Shown: positions 7,316 to 15,420, counted from the stretch's first letter. The stretch is 64,000 nt of DNA from Lacticaseibacillus suilingensis (GCF_016861845.1 NZ_BOLV01000003.1:62001-126000); one strand, 5' to 3'. Translations and numbers: made by a program. Notes: generated by a model not told the origin, from the sequence alone.

Positions 7316-8349
7316 ACCGCCGCCTCCTGATTATACTGATTAGTCATTTTCAGAATGATTTTCCCGGTTGCCTTGCCCGAGCGGGAGTAAGTTAAGGCCG
7401 AATCGATTTGATCGAAGGGAATTACGCGATCAATAACCGCATGAATCACGTCGCGCTCGATAAGCTGTCGAAGTATCTCTAGTTCAGCTCCGCTAGGCTT
7501 CATGAACAGAAACGTATATGTCACATCGGTTTTTTTCTCCAACTTAGTTAGGTTCCGTGTTGCAAAACCAAATGCCATTCTTTTCCACAACGGAACACCA
7601 TATTCGCGCCCGAAACGTGCATTCGGTAGCCCCGCAATGTTAACAACTTTGCCTCCTGGGCGGACAATCTTAAATGCATCTTCCAAGGTCTTTCCACCGC
7701 GTGTATCCAAGATAAAATCATAACCCGAGAGTACTTCTGAGAAATCCGTTGTCCGGAAGTCGATTACTTCATCTGCGCCCAATGACTGCACTAACGCAAA
7801 ATTATCGGCTGATGTCGTTGTTGCCACATATGCGCCAAGGTTCTTAGCAATCTGAATCGCAAGAACCCCGATGCCTCCTGATCCGCCTTGAATCATTACT
7901 TTATCTCCTGGACGAACTTTCATAATATCGTGTATTGCTTGGTAGCTGGTTAAGCCAACCAACGGAATTGATGCTGCTTCTTCGAACGTCATATTAGTCG
8001 GCTTCAAGGCAACATCAGCTTGATCGACAGCAATAAACTCAGCAAATGTGCCAATCCGATTTTTTTGCACACGACCATAGATCGCATCACCGACCTGATA
8101 CGACGTCACCGAATCACCAACAGCGGTCACCACGCCGGAAAAATCACTGCCCATAATCATCGGCATTTCATATTTCAATAGCATCCGTAACCCACCATCT
8201 TTGGTTTTGATATCGATCGGGTTGATACTAGCAGCTACAATCTGGACCAACACGTCATTGGAACGCATTGTTGGTATTTCAACTTGTTTTAAGACAGGCA
8301 TTGGTTGTTTATAAGCATCGATAACTGCGGCTTTCATTGTTTTGATCAT
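7312..8349 (-). CDS. Zinc-independent NADPH:quinone reductase (MDR superfamily)
   Basis: 345 residues from ATG at 8349 (GGAG 9 nt upstream); ATG at 8337 is an alternative. It has the GroES-like N-domain (VAASINPIDIKTKDG) and the nucleotide-binding motif IQGGSGGIGVLAIQIA. The zinc ligands of alcohol dehydrogenases are absent, as in the QOR group that reduces quinones or enones with NAD(P)H. Its own promoter lies upstream, with TTAACGTTAA in the spacer, so it can be transcribed separately from the DJ-1 gene. Cargo of element 1. Confidence 0.88.
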   Translation of the reverse strand: MIKTMKAAVIDAYKQPMPVLKQVEIPTMRSNDVLVQIVAASINPIDIKTKDGGLRMLLKYEMPMIMGSDFSGVVTAVGDSVTSYQVGDAIYGRVQKNRIGTFAEFIAVDQADVALKPTNMTFEEAASIPLVGLTSYQAIHDIMKVRPGDKVMIQGGSGGIGVLAIQIAKNLGAYVATTTSADNFALVQSLGADEVIDFRTTDFSEVLSGYDFILDTRGGKTLEDAFKIVRPGGKVVNIAGLPNARFGREYGVPLWKRMAFGFATRNLTKLEKKTDVTYTFLFMKPSGAELEILRQLIERDVIHAVIDRVIPFDQIDSALTYSRSGKATGKIILKMTNQYNQEAAV

Positions 8350-8392
8350 ATCAATAATCTCCGTTTCGTTTATTGGTTTAATTTCTAGAACC

Positions 8393-8412
8393 ATTATACC
8401 AATTAACGTTAA
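8393..8412 (-). promoter_or_regulatory. Promoter/operator of quinone reductase gene
   Basis: Minus-strand TATAAT (8393-8398) with the perfect palindrome TTAACGTTAA (8403-8412) in its spacer and no good -35 box. AACGTTA also occurs in both operators of the ArsR regulator of element 2, suggesting a related repressor (inference). Confidence 0.5.
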
Positions 8413-8468
8413 AACTTTGGTTTAAAAATGTCAACCAATACACGTATAATATTTACCTCAAATAAAAA

Positions 8469-8486
8469 CAGCGCTTCTCAGCGCTG
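8469..8486 (-). terminator. Terminator after DJ-1 gene
   Basis: CAGCGCT-TCTC-AGCGCTG, followed on the minus strand by TTTTTATTT. It lies 8 bp past the stop of the DJ-1 gene. Confidence 0.8.
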
Positions 8487-8493
8487 TGCTTTC

Positions 8494-9171
8494 TTACTTC
8501 AATTCATTGAGCAACAACTTTGCCACTGCTCGAACGGAGAATGGATTTTGCCCAGTCAGCAGATGGCCATCCTTCACTGCGTATTCCTTGTAGAAACGCT
8601 TTTTACTAAACTTAGCGCCCTGTGCTTCTGCAACCTTCTGGTTAAGGAAGGGCACGATGGACAGCTTACCAGCCAAAATCTCTTCGCTACGCGTGAAGCC
8701 GGTGATGGTTTTACCGTTGATCAGATAATTGCCCTGATGATCTTTGATGTTTAGCAGGCCGGCAATCCCATGGCAAACAGAGGTGATATAGCCACCTTGG
8801 TCATAGATTGCCAACGCGAGCTTCTGCAACTCAGGATTGTCCGGGAAGTCCCACATGACGCCATGACCACCCGTGTAGTAAATCGCAGCGTAGTCTTCAG
8901 GATTAACCTGATCTGGTCGTAGCGTATTGACCAACGCGCGCTGAACAAAGTCAGGCGTTTCATAAATAGACATGATCGACTCGTCAGTGTACTTCATACT
9001 ACGAGGATCTAATGGGACAAAGCCACCCTTAGGACTGACAAAATCGACCTCGATCCCAGCTTTATTCATCTCGTCGACAAACTCCGCCGCCTCACCTAAC
9101 CACAAACCGGTTGGTTCCTTGGTATTTTGATATCTTGTGATGTTAGTCTCGACAATCAATACTTTCTTCAT
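8494..9171 (-). CDS. DJ-1/PfpI (Hsp31-like) protein
   Basis: 225 residues. The nucleophile-elbow cysteine is in TSVCHGIAGL (Cys133), the partner glutamate in LWLGEAAEF (about Glu27), and GGHGVMWDFP matches Hsp31-type members, which act as glutathione-independent glyoxalases or reactive-carbonyl defence proteins. The start lies inside the last 29 nt of the ArsR gene, so the pair is co-transcribed from the promoter at 9531. With the ArsR sensor and quinone reductase it forms an electrophile-defence cargo module (inference). Confidence 0.88.
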   Translation of the reverse strand: MKKVLIVETNITRYQNTKEPTGLWLGEAAEFVDEMNKAGIEVDFVSPKGGFVPLDPRSMKYTDESIMSIYETPDFVQRALVNTLRPDQVNPEDYAAIYYTGGHGVMWDFPDNPELQKLALAIYDQGGYITSVCHGIAGLLNIKDHQGNYLINGKTITGFTRSEEILAGKLSIVPFLNQKVAEAQGAKFSKKRFYKEYAVKDGHLLTGQNPFSVRAVAKLLLNELK

Positions 9172-9502
9172 TTTTATGCCCCTCCATAACGGTTGTTACG
9201 TCATCTAACAGGTGCTGTAGCTGGCTGACGGCTCGCGTATCATGTGCCAAGAAATAATAGTTCTTCGTTCCTTCGCTTCGATAGTCGATAAGGTTAACAT
9301 CACGCAAGACTTTTAGATGGTGGGAAACCGCTGGTCGGGAAAGTCCAGTTGCCTCGGTCAAATCCGGCACCTGTAAACCATCACAAACATGCTCGGCCTC
9401 CAGTAGCTTGATAATGATTGCCTGCCGCTTCGAGTCACCCAGTGCAACGAGAAAATCACTGCAGGCTGCAAACTCCTCTTTCAATGCATTAAAATCTGCC
9501 AT
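9143..9502 (-). CDS. ArsR/SmtB-family repressor
   Basis: 119 residues with a winged helix (TEATGLSRPAVSHHLKVLRD). ATG at 9502 is preferred over 9508 because GGAGG abuts the earlier ATG. No canonical CVC metal-binding pair is present in the recognition helix, so metal is not the obvious signal; Cys16 and Cys42 could sense thiol-reactive compounds. It overlaps the DJ-1 gene. It resembles in size and position the ArsR protein of element 2 (51507-51830). Confidence 0.88.
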   Translation of the reverse strand: MADFNALKEEFAACSDFLVALGDSKRQAIIIKLLEAEHVCDGLQVPDLTEATGLSRPAVSHHLKVLRDVNLIDYRSEGTKNYYFLAHDTRAVSQLQHLLDDVTTVMEGHKNEESIDCRD

Positions 9503-9530
9503 GCCCATCCTCCGTTCGTTATTTTAAACA

Positions 9531-9559
9531 ATTAAACCATCGCATTCAAAGTTTGTCAA
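9531..9559 (-). promoter_or_regulatory. Promoter of ArsR–DJ-1 unit
   Basis: On the minus strand TTGACA (9554-9559), a 17-bp spacer, then TTTAAT (9531-9536). Confidence 0.7.
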
Positions 9560-9578
9560 CTTAACGTATCTAACAAAA

Positions 9579-9604
9579 AATCCCGCTACTGATTCAGCGG
9601 GATT
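9579..9604 (-). terminator. Leftward terminator upstream of ArsR gene
   Basis: AATCCCGCT pairs with AGCGGGATT, and a minus-strand T-run follows. It would stop transcription entering the ArsR unit from the integrase end. From 9605 to 9763 I see no gene. Confidence 0.7.
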
Positions 9605-9763
9605 GCTAACGTATTAGAAGGCCAATTAACCGCATCATTTGTGGTAAGGACTCCTAATATTGATCATAATTGAAGATTATGTACTTTTCTTGAAGTGTAC
9701 CAAGATTCAATTGCCCCGAGAGGATCCTTTCTGAACATTGTCCAGCTCAGAAACAAGTTGTTT

Positions 9764-9805
9764 AACGGGATATTCTCCAAGGAGGTGCCCGATGAGCCAA
9801 AATAA
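9764..9805 (+). pseudogene. 3' remnant of tyrosine integrase gene
   Basis: The frame encodes NGIFSKEVPDEPK and a stop, the same last 13 residues as the complete integrase ending at 60325. Everything upstream is lost: sequence before 9764 does not match the integrase gene. The remnant stands at the same distance from the core as in element 2, marking this as the right end of a decayed relative. Confidence 0.85.
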
Positions 9806-9893
9806 TTTGAAAAGGGTCAAAACTGTGCCACCGTAAAATCGGTGGTGCTTGAAACGTTGATGCCACGGGACGGGCGCGAAATGCGCGATTGTT

Positions 9894-9904
9894 CCCGGGA
9901 AATA
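9894..9904 (+). other. attR core of element 1
   Basis: CCCGGGAAATA, centred within a 9-bp inverted repeat GGACGGGCG (9868-9876) / CGCCCGTCC (9913-9921). One arm lies in the element and the other in chromosomal flank. Confidence 0.65.
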
Positions 9905-10013
9905 ATACCAGTCGCCCGTCCATCTAACAAAACTGTTATCTGTCTTTACTCCCCTTTGCCTGCCGCCAGTGGTATTCTATGCCTAGCGCGACAACGCGTG
10001 AGAGGAGTAGTGT

Positions 10014-10925
10014 ATGGGAACAATTTTGACAGTCGATCACCTCGACAAATCCTTTGGCGCTAAGCAAGTGTTGCATGGCGTTGATTTCTTCGTTGAAGAA
10101 GGCCACATCGTTGCCTTGGTGGGTCCCAACGGCGCCGGGAAAAGTACCATTATGAAGGCTATCTTGGGGCTGATTCCAGTCGACGGCGGCGGGATTGATA
10201 TCAAAGGCCAGCCCGTGTCGATCACCTCACACCAGGCACTGCGGAACGTCGGCGCTTTGATTGAATATCCAGGCATTTATCCGTTCTTGTCTGGCCGTCA
10301 GCAGTTGCAGCTGTTTGCCAACCAACATAACAAGCAGACCAATGTCGATACCATCATCAAAGCGATGGGCATGGGCAAATACATCGACCGGCCGGCCAAG
10401 AGCTATAGCCTGGGCATGAAACAAAAGCTCGGCATCGCGCAGGCGCTGGTGAACAACCCGCAACTGGTGATTCTTGACGAACCGATGAACGGCCTCGATC
10501 CGCAAGCGGTCAAAGACTTACGGGACCTGCTGCGGAATTTAGCCAGCCATGGCACCAGCTTCCTGATTTCCAGCCATATTTTGTCGGAACTGGAAAAGCT
10601 GGCCGATGACGTGCTGATTCTCAATCACGGCCAAATCGTTAAGCATGCCACCATGAAGGCCTTAGAAGCCGCTGGCGGCATTACTTACAAGATTGCCGTA
10701 GATAACCTGGATCAGGCCAAAGCGGCGCTGACGATGGCTAAGAGCAAGTTCTCGGTGGTCGATGATGCCATCACCTTGCTCGACACCGCCCCAGGCGAAT
10801 TGAATGCCGCCTTGTATGCTTTGGTGAATGCCGGCGTGGCAATTAACACCGTTGCCCAGCAGGCGCATGACCTTGAAGGGGCCTTCTTAGCCATGGTCCA
10901 CGACGATCAGAAAGAGGAGGCCTAA
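10014..10925 (+). CDS. ABC-2 type exporter, ATP-binding subunit
   Basis: 303 residues. Walker A GPNGAGKST is at 37-45, the signature YSLGMKQ at 131-137 and Walker B LVILDEP at 151-157, followed by a C-terminal extension as in BcrA/CcmA-type ATPases that energise bacitracin, lantibiotic or drug efflux. AGGAG precedes the ATG by 8 nt. The permease gene starts 2 nt after its stop. Substrate unknown. Its upstream region directly abuts element 1, so insertion may have replaced distal promoter sequence. Confidence 0.92.
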   Translation: MGTILTVDHLDKSFGAKQVLHGVDFFVEEGHIVALVGPNGAGKSTIMKAILGLIPVDGGGIDIKGQPVSITSHQALRNVGALIEYPGIYPFLSGRQQLQLFANQHNKQTNVDTIIKAMGMGKYIDRPAKSYSLGMKQKLGIAQALVNNPQLVILDEPMNGLDPQAVKDLRDLLRNLASHGTSFLISSHILSELEKLADDVLILNHGQIVKHATMKALEAAGGITYKIAVDNLDQAKAALTMAKSKFSVVDDAITLLDTAPGELNAALYALVNAGVAINTVAQQAHDLEGAFLAMVHDDQKEEA

Positions 10926-10927
10926 CG

Positions 10928-11695
10928 ATGCTCACCCTTTACAAACAAGAAGTTTATAAACAGATTCATAAAATCGGGTGGTGGATTGCCTTGGGCTTCA
11001 TGATCCTCGTGCAGATCACCTTCGGCATCGTCGGCAAGCGCAACCCCAGCATGTTTGCCCCTAGTGATTTGGTTGGTAATAGCTACGTCGGCGGCGGGCT
11101 GGTGATGCTGATTGCTATCGCCTCCACCGCCAGCATCATTGCCATGGAATTTCAGTACGGCACGATGAAGCAGCTGCTGTACCGCCAGTATTACCGGAGT
11201 CAGGTCTTTATCAGCAAAATCCTGACCGCCTTAACCCAGCTGGTCTTTCTCCAAGTGGTGGCAGGGTTGATGACGGTCGGCTTATCCTTGATTTTGTTTC
11301 CTAGTTACCACTGGGCGACTCACGTAGATGGCTTGACCCGCGGCTTGGTTTACCTGCGCAGCCTAGGGTCTGACTTGCTGGTAGGATTACTTCTGTTGTC
11401 GGTCGTCATTCTGCTCTCGACCGTCTTCAAATCTAATGCCGCCGCGATTGCTACTGGCTTAGTCGGCTACTTCATGGCGCAGCTAGCTTCAACCTTGATG
11501 ATTGCCATGATTGCTTGGCAGCATTGGACCAAGTTTCTGCCGTTTACCTTCCTGCTCACGAACACGCAGATTCAAGCGCCAAGCTTCTCCAGGCTGACCT
11601 TGTTCAGCACGCCGATGATGATCGGCGGCACCTTGCTTTACACCGTGGTCTTTACCTTGATTGCTTATCTCAGTTTCCGCAAACGCAGTGTCTAA
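10928..11695 (+). CDS. ABC-2 type exporter, permease subunit
   Basis: 255 residues with six hydrophobic helices: IGWWIALGFMILVQ near 17-30, then segments near 55-75, 100-130, 145-165, 175-195 and 225-250. This is the fold of ABC-2 membrane subunits that pair with BcrA-like ATPases. The short spacing and shared strand show an operon with the ATPase gene. A small YbjQ-family gene follows after 20 bp and is probably co-transcribed. Confidence 0.88.
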   Translation: MLTLYKQEVYKQIHKIGWWIALGFMILVQITFGIVGKRNPSMFAPSDLVGNSYVGGGLVMLIAIASTASIIAMEFQYGTMKQLLYRQYYRSQVFISKILTALTQLVFLQVVAGLMTVGLSLILFPSYHWATHVDGLTRGLVYLRSLGSDLLVGLLLLSVVILLSTVFKSNAAAIATGLVGYFMAQLASTLMIAMIAWQHWTKFLPFTFLLTNTQIQAPSFSRLTLFSTPMMIGGTLLYTVVFTLIAYLSFRKRSV

Positions 11696-11715
11696 TCACA
11701 AAGGAGTGATTGTTT

Positions 11716-12039
11716 ATGGCAGAATTTTTGGTTACCACCACTGAACATGTCCCTGGCCACAATTATGAAGTGATTGGTGAAGTCTTCGGCGTCACCACCC
11801 AGTCCCGCAACATGATTTCCGATCTTGGCGCCGGGCTTAAAAGCCTGGTAGGCGGCGAAATCAAAGGCTACACCAAAATGCTCCAGGTTTCCCGTGAAAA
11901 CGCCATTGAACGCATGAAAGACGAAGCCTTGGCGAAAAACGCCGATGCGATCGTCATGATGCGCTTTGACTCCGGCTCCATTGCTACCGACATGCAATCC
12001 GTGGTCGCTTACGGCACCGCGGTGCGTTTCGTCGACTAA
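11716..12039 (+). CDS. YbjQ/UPF0145 family protein
   Basis: 107 residues. The sequence around [18 protein letters not shown] and the downstream [12 protein letters not shown] match the pentameric YbjQ (DUF74) family, sometimes described as heavy-metal-binding but of unproven function. ATG at 11716 follows GGAG with a 9-nt gap. It is the last gene before the terminator at 12051, so it probably belongs to the exporter transcript. Confidence 0.85.
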   Translation: MAEFLVTTTEHVPGHNYEVIGEVFGVTTQSRNMISDLGAGLKSLVGGEIKGYTKMLQVSRENAIERMKDEALAKNADAIVMMRFDSGSIATDMQSVVAYGTAVRFVD

Positions 12040-12050
12040 TCCGACCGTTT

Positions 12051-12079
12051 GGCTCTGGGCTTGTCCCAGGGCCTTTTTT
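12051..12079 (+). terminator. Intrinsic terminator of exporter operon
   Basis: GCTCTGGG pairs with CCCAGGGC and a T7 run follows. The next gene starts only 18 nt later, so its transcript must begin inside or read through. Confidence 0.8.
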
Positions 12080-12096
12080 AAACGAGGAGACCGCTT

Positions 12097-12792
12097 ATGC
12101 ACTCATCATTTTGGCCTTGGATCAAGCAGCAATCTGGGGCCGTGCTGGCCTTTGCGGGCCTGATGCTCGCCGTCTATGGCTACCAACTGCCTTCGCTGGT
12201 CTATGCCGGGGTCCTGAAACATCATCATCAAACCGCTAGCGACTGGGTGATGCTGGCGCTGATGGTGATCACTGGGGCGGTTGAAATCTACGCACTCAGT
12301 CGCCTTTACCGGCGCCGCCTGCGTCAAAATAACCCCTTGCACATCCAGCGTCGCCCCTTCCATGGCCGCGACTGGGGTGAAATCTTGGGCCTCTATGCCC
12401 TGATTTTGGCCGTCGAAATCGTGATTTCGCAGTTTGGCCTGCCCGAAAACCAAGTCGCCATTAACCAAACCCGCACCAGCTGGCCGCTAATGACCTTCTT
12501 CATGAGCGTACTGTTTGCGCCAACCATTGAAGAACTCGTCTTTCGCGGATTGTTCATGACCTATTTTTGGCGCCAAGATGATCGCCGTAATAACTGCTGG
12601 GCAGTGATCACCTCGGCGCTGGTGTTTGGCCTGACTCACGAACCAAGGTTGTCCTGGTTTTTGGTCACGTACACGACCATGGGCCTCGGCATGGCATTTT
12701 TGTACCGGCAAAAACGCGATTTACGTTATGCTTTCGCCCTGCATTTCACCATCAATGCCCTCCCTTCCCTGATTTGGATTCTGCCACACTGA
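12097..12792 (+). CDS. CPBP-family intramembrane metalloprotease
   Basis: 231 residues with about six membrane helices. The CPBP (Abi/Rce1-like) motifs are complete: EELVFRG (Glu145, Glu146, Arg150), a histidine in GLTHEP (His181) and HFTIN (His216, Asn220). In lactobacilli such proteins are linked to bacteriocin self-immunity or membrane-protein processing; the role here is unknown. GAGGAG precedes the start by 7 nt. Confidence 0.9.
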   Translation: MHSSFWPWIKQQSGAVLAFAGLMLAVYGYQLPSLVYAGVLKHHHQTASDWVMLALMVITGAVEIYALSRLYRRRLRQNNPLHIQRRPFHGRDWGEILGLYALILAVEIVISQFGLPENQVAINQTRTSWPLMTFFMSVLFAPTIEELVFRGLFMTYFWRQDDRRNNCWAVITSALVFGLTHEPRLSWFLVTYTTMGLGMAFLYRQKRDLRYAFALHFTINALPSLIWILPH

Positions 12793-13147
12793 ACGATAAA
12801 ATTCAGTTGGGAACGTTTGTTCGGAAAAGGCCAACTTTCTCATTAATTTGTGAAAAAATCCAAGCGCCTGTCCACCAAAAAATATTTTTATTTGGCCGCC
12901 TGCACGCGACCCCTTCACGCTTTCATCGTTGTTTCACTGGGCTTTCAGCCAAGATGGGGCTTGACAGGGTCTGGCTTACAGCGACGCGGGTTTGGCCGCT
13001 TGTGAATTGAGTTTCACAAACTTTGACCAGTTGAATTAGACCTGACATCCCCGGCCAATCTGCTATAATTAATTTCACAGCGATCACCTGTTAGCACATT
13101 CCGGAAGGCAGGCCATCGTCATGGATAAGTAGCTTGGAGGAATTGTC
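12793..13147. other. 355-bp intergenic stretch
   Basis: No gene, repeat or clear terminator seen in the first 240 bp. The last 110 bp hold the promoter of the following gene. The untranslated leader of about 70 nt has no obvious structure. Confidence 0.5.
13042..13069 (+). promoter_or_regulatory. Extended -10 promoter
   Basis: CTGACA (13042-13047), 16-bp spacer, TGC-TATAAT (13064-13069). Serves the 85-residue gene at 13148. Confidence 0.65.
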
Positions 13148-13405
13148 ATGCTGGATCAATCTGTTGTTAAACCCGTCGTCGCTTTAGACGACCATAAGTA
13201 CATTACCCTTATCCCTGACGCCGAATACAATCTCGAAGTATGGGAAAAAATCGAAGGCCGCGCCCACCGCATGGGCCGCATGGACTACAAGTTCCACCGG
13301 GACACCTTCGCCGGCTTTATTTACCGGCTAATGCCATCGGTTAACTTGGTGCAAATTCACGATTTGCAAAAACAGATCAATCCGTATTTTGACTTAGAAG
13401 TCTAA
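13148..13405 (+). CDS. Conserved small protein of unknown function
   Basis: 85 residues, acidic and soluble, with no membrane segment: it begins MLDQSVVKPVVALDD and contains EGRAHRMGRMDYKFHRDTF. I do not recognise a family. CTTGGAGG precedes the ATG by 7 nt, and a strong extended -10 promoter lies upstream. The next gene (57-residue membrane protein) starts 16 bp after it, so the two form one short operon closed by the terminator at 13612. Confidence 0.75.
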   Translation: MLDQSVVKPVVALDDHKYITLIPDAEYNLEVWEKIEGRAHRMGRMDYKFHRDTFAGFIYRLMPSVNLVQIHDLQKQINPYFDLEV

Positions 13406-13421
13406 CCCTGGGAGGTGCGCC

Positions 13422-13595
13422 ATGTCCGTTGTCGCAAAATTAATGGTGATGTGCGTGGCCGCGCTGCTGGTCACGCTGCTCCTGATCGGGGCGGAGTGGC
13501 GCGAAAGGCGCCTGTCTTGGGCCAGCACAGGCCTGAAAGGCGCCGTCGCCGTGGTGGTGGCTGGCGTGCTCATCAGCCTGCTCACTGTCCGTTAA
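13422..13595 (+). CDS. Two-helix small membrane protein
   Basis: 57 residues. Hydrophobic segments at about 3-23 and 38-55 are separated by the charged loop EWRERRLSW. GGGAGG lies 6 nt before the ATG. Codon use is GC-rich like the neighbours, and the frame ends 17 nt before a terminator, which supports a real gene. Function unknown; it is cotranscribed with the 85-residue gene. Confidence 0.65.
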   Translation: MSVVAKLMVMCVAALLVTLLLIGAEWRERRLSWASTGLKGAVAVVVAGVLISLLTVR

Positions 13596-13611
13596 AACCC
13601 GCATTTTCATC

Positions 13612-13645
13612 ACCGCTGCCGTCGCTTGTCGGTAGCGGTTTTTCT
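13612..13645 (+). terminator. Intrinsic terminator
   Basis: ACCGCTGCCG pairs with CGGTAGCGGT, followed by TTTTTC. Confidence 0.85.
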
Positions 13646-13795
13646 ATGCGAGGATTTTGGCTGCACTACTAGATATAGATTGATAAACCGACATAACACC
13701 AATATCCAGTATATTCAAGACTGTACATGCAATTTTACCTGCGGCATAATGGAACTCGTTCGTTTTTTGGATATTCATTGAGGGGGAATTGTCGC

Positions 13796-14527
13796 ATGCA
13801 TGTTTCAGAAAATTATGGTCATTGGTTAATCCATCAACTCAAAGGCTGGCCGCAGCAGAATTATTACCTGTTCTGGTTCGCACTGGGCTGTCAGTTGATG
13901 ACCTTGGTCAATGCGCCGATCACCCCAGTCGCGGTGATTACTTTTATCGGCACCACGCTAGGCGTGCTTTGCGTCCTCGCCATTAATGCCACCAAAGCCG
14001 TGAACGGCTGGCTGGGGCTGGTGTCGGCTGCCTGCTTCATTTTCGTGGGCTTCACCGCCAAAAACTACCTGTCGATTTTTGAACAGATTGCTTATGTCCT
14101 GACCTTGGATCTGCCGGTATTGATTTCGGTGCGGTCCTGGAACGACGACACCAAAAATCATCTCAAGGCCTTCCGCTTAAAGGAATGGGTCATTGCGATC
14201 GCCGCCACGCTGGTGGTGTGGGCGCTGTCGGCGGTGTTGATTGGCCGCTTCACCAACGACCCGCGGCCGATTTATGATGGGATGGCGTTTTCAATTTCAT
14301 TAACCGGCGGCATCATCTGTTTCTTGCGGTATAATAGTCAGTATTTCTGGTGGTTGTTCTCCGGTATCGCCCAGCTGATTTTGTGGGCGATCACCTTCGC
14401 GCAAGGTGATGCCAGCCTCGGCATGGCGATCAACGCTAGTATCTATGTGATCAACGATCTTTTGGCTTTCACCATCAGCCCTTGGTTCAACCGCGGGCGG
14501 CGGAAACTCGGCCTGAAGACGCTGTGA
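13796..14527 (+). CDS. pnuC: PnuC-family nicotinamide riboside (vitamin/nucleoside) transporter
   Basis: 243 residues with about seven membrane helices. PnuC hallmarks are NATKAVNGWLG near 63-73 and NDLLAFTISPWF near the C-terminus. PnuC proteins let nicotinamide riboside diffuse in, trapped by phosphorylation. ATG at 13796 is chosen for the GAGGGGG 10 nt upstream. A deoxynucleoside-kinase-like gene follows after 28 bp, so the second gene could phosphorylate the imported nucleoside (inference). The leader contains the inverted CAATATCCA / TTGGATATT pair about 80 bp apart, of unknown meaning. Confidence 0.88.
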   Translation: MHVSENYGHWLIHQLKGWPQQNYYLFWFALGCQLMTLVNAPITPVAVITFIGTTLGVLCVLAINATKAVNGWLGLVSAACFIFVGFTAKNYLSIFEQIAYVLTLDLPVLISVRSWNDDTKNHLKAFRLKEWVIAIAATLVVWALSAVLIGRFTNDPRPIYDGMAFSISLTGGIICFLRYNSQYFWWLFSGIAQLILWAITFAQGDASLGMAINASIYVINDLLAFTISPWFNRGRRKLGLKTL

Positions 14528-14555
14528 GCAACACGATTAGGAGAGAAGTAAACTT

Positions 14556-15269
14556 ATGATTTATATCCTCGGGAGTATCGGCGCAGGCAAGACCTCGTTG
14601 ACCAAAATTCTTTCAGCTGACCTCAACGCACCGGCTTATTATGAAGACGTCGAAGGCAATGGGATGATTGCCAAAATGCTGCAGAAATTCTATTCCGCCG
14701 GTGAAGACAGCCGGAAAACCACCGGGACCATTTTGCAGATTGCCTTTTTGACCTACCGTTATCAGCAGCTCAAGAAAGCCATTATGCAAGAAAATGCCAT
14801 CATGGACTCCTCACTGGAATCCGATTTCGTCATGGCGACTCAGCTGCATAACAATGGCGAAATCGATGACATTGACTACAACATCTATGTGACCTTGTCG
14901 CAGGAAATGCAGTCCAACGTCAACGGTAGCCCGTGGAACGGCCTGCCAGACCTGGCGATTTACCTTAAAATCGACCCCGACCACGAAATCGATGAAATTC
15001 AAAGCCGCGGCCGCGAAATGGAAGACATTCGTCAAAAGCCAGAACTGGTGGCCTACTACAACCGCGTCAACCAAGCCTACCGCGACTGGTCTAAGGGCTA
15101 CACCCGCGCCACCATGCTGACGATTGACCGTGACCACCTGGATTTCGTGAATAATCCAGAACATCGCAACATCGTGCTGGATCAGATTGAAAGTAAGCTG
15201 GTCGAACTGGGCAAACTCGCCCCAGCGCGGTACGCCGAGATTCAAACGGCCCGGCAAATCACGGCTTAA
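14556..15269 (+). CDS. Deoxynucleoside kinase family protein
   Basis: 237 residues. The P-loop GSIGAGKT is at 6-13, the ED base pair at 30-31, the DSSLESD motif at 84-90 and an arginine-rich lid (RGREMEDIR) at 151-159. These match the dNK/dGK family that phosphorylates deoxynucleosides for salvage, which lactobacilli use heavily. Linkage to pnuC suggests the true substrate could be a riboside taken up by that transporter. AGGAGAG precedes the ATG. The gene ends 3 bp before a free copy of the element attachment core. Confidence 0.85.
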   Translation: MIYILGSIGAGKTSLTKILSADLNAPAYYEDVEGNGMIAKMLQKFYSAGEDSRKTTGTILQIAFLTYRYQQLKKAIMQENAIMDSSLESDFVMATQLHNNGEIDDIDYNIYVTLSQEMQSNVNGSPWNGLPDLAIYLKIDPDHEIDEIQSRGREMEDIRQKPELVAYYNRVNQAYRDWSKGYTRATMLTIDRDHLDFVNNPEHRNIVLDQIESKLVELGKLAPARYAEIQTARQITA

Positions 15270-15272
15270 TTG

Positions 15273-15283
15273 CCCGGGAAATA
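15273..15283 (+). other. Unoccupied attachment-core sequence
   Basis: CCCGGGAAATA in the context TTG-core-ATACTT, almost the same as the reconstructed empty site of element 1. No arm sites lie 92 bp away and no integrase remnant adjoins, so it looks like a free target rather than a third element. From 15284 to 15387 I see nothing else. Confidence 0.5.
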
Positions 15284-15387
15284 ATACTTGCCAAGGACTC
15301 AATTGAAAATCCAGATGCACCCGCAACTGTTTTTTGCAGATTAATCTGACCTCGGCAGAGAACAATAAAATCAGAGAATGACGTAAA

Positions 15388-15420
15388 CAAGGGGCATGCC
15401 AGTTAGGCATGTCCCTTGTT
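15388..15420. terminator. Bidirectional terminator
   Basis: ACAAGGGGCATGCC pairs with GGCATGTCCCTTGT around a 5-nt loop, with T-rich sequence after it on the plus strand. Confidence 0.7.

Larger units (their letters stand above)
6623..9904. mobile_element. Element 1: small degenerate integrated island (sister of element 2)
   Basis: Bounded by two copies of the core CCCGGGAAATA (6623-6633 and 9894-9904). The right end carries the last codons of a tyrosine integrase and 100 bp of flank that match the right end of element 2 (9764-9904 vs 60284-60424, three mismatches). The left end has paired GTGCCAC arm sites 92 bp from the core, as in element 2. The interior is visibly AT-richer than its surroundings. 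No relaxase or complete integrase remains, so it is probably immobile unless mobilised in trans. Confidence 0.75.
9764..9904 (+). repeat. 141-bp direct repeat, right end of element 1
   Basis: Matches 60284-60424 with three mismatches (at 9781, 9850 and 9862). It covers the integrase 3' end, the CCACCG-TAAAAT-CGGTGG hairpin, a GTGCCAC site and the core. Confidence 0.93.

Noticed and set aside
13680-13795. Riboswitch upstream of pnuC
   Set aside because: Only a widely spaced CAATATCCA/TTGGATATT pair is visible; no recognisable aptamer core.
15273-15283. A third integrated element starting here
   Set aside because: No second core nearby, no GTGCCAC arms at 92 bp and no integrase remnant.
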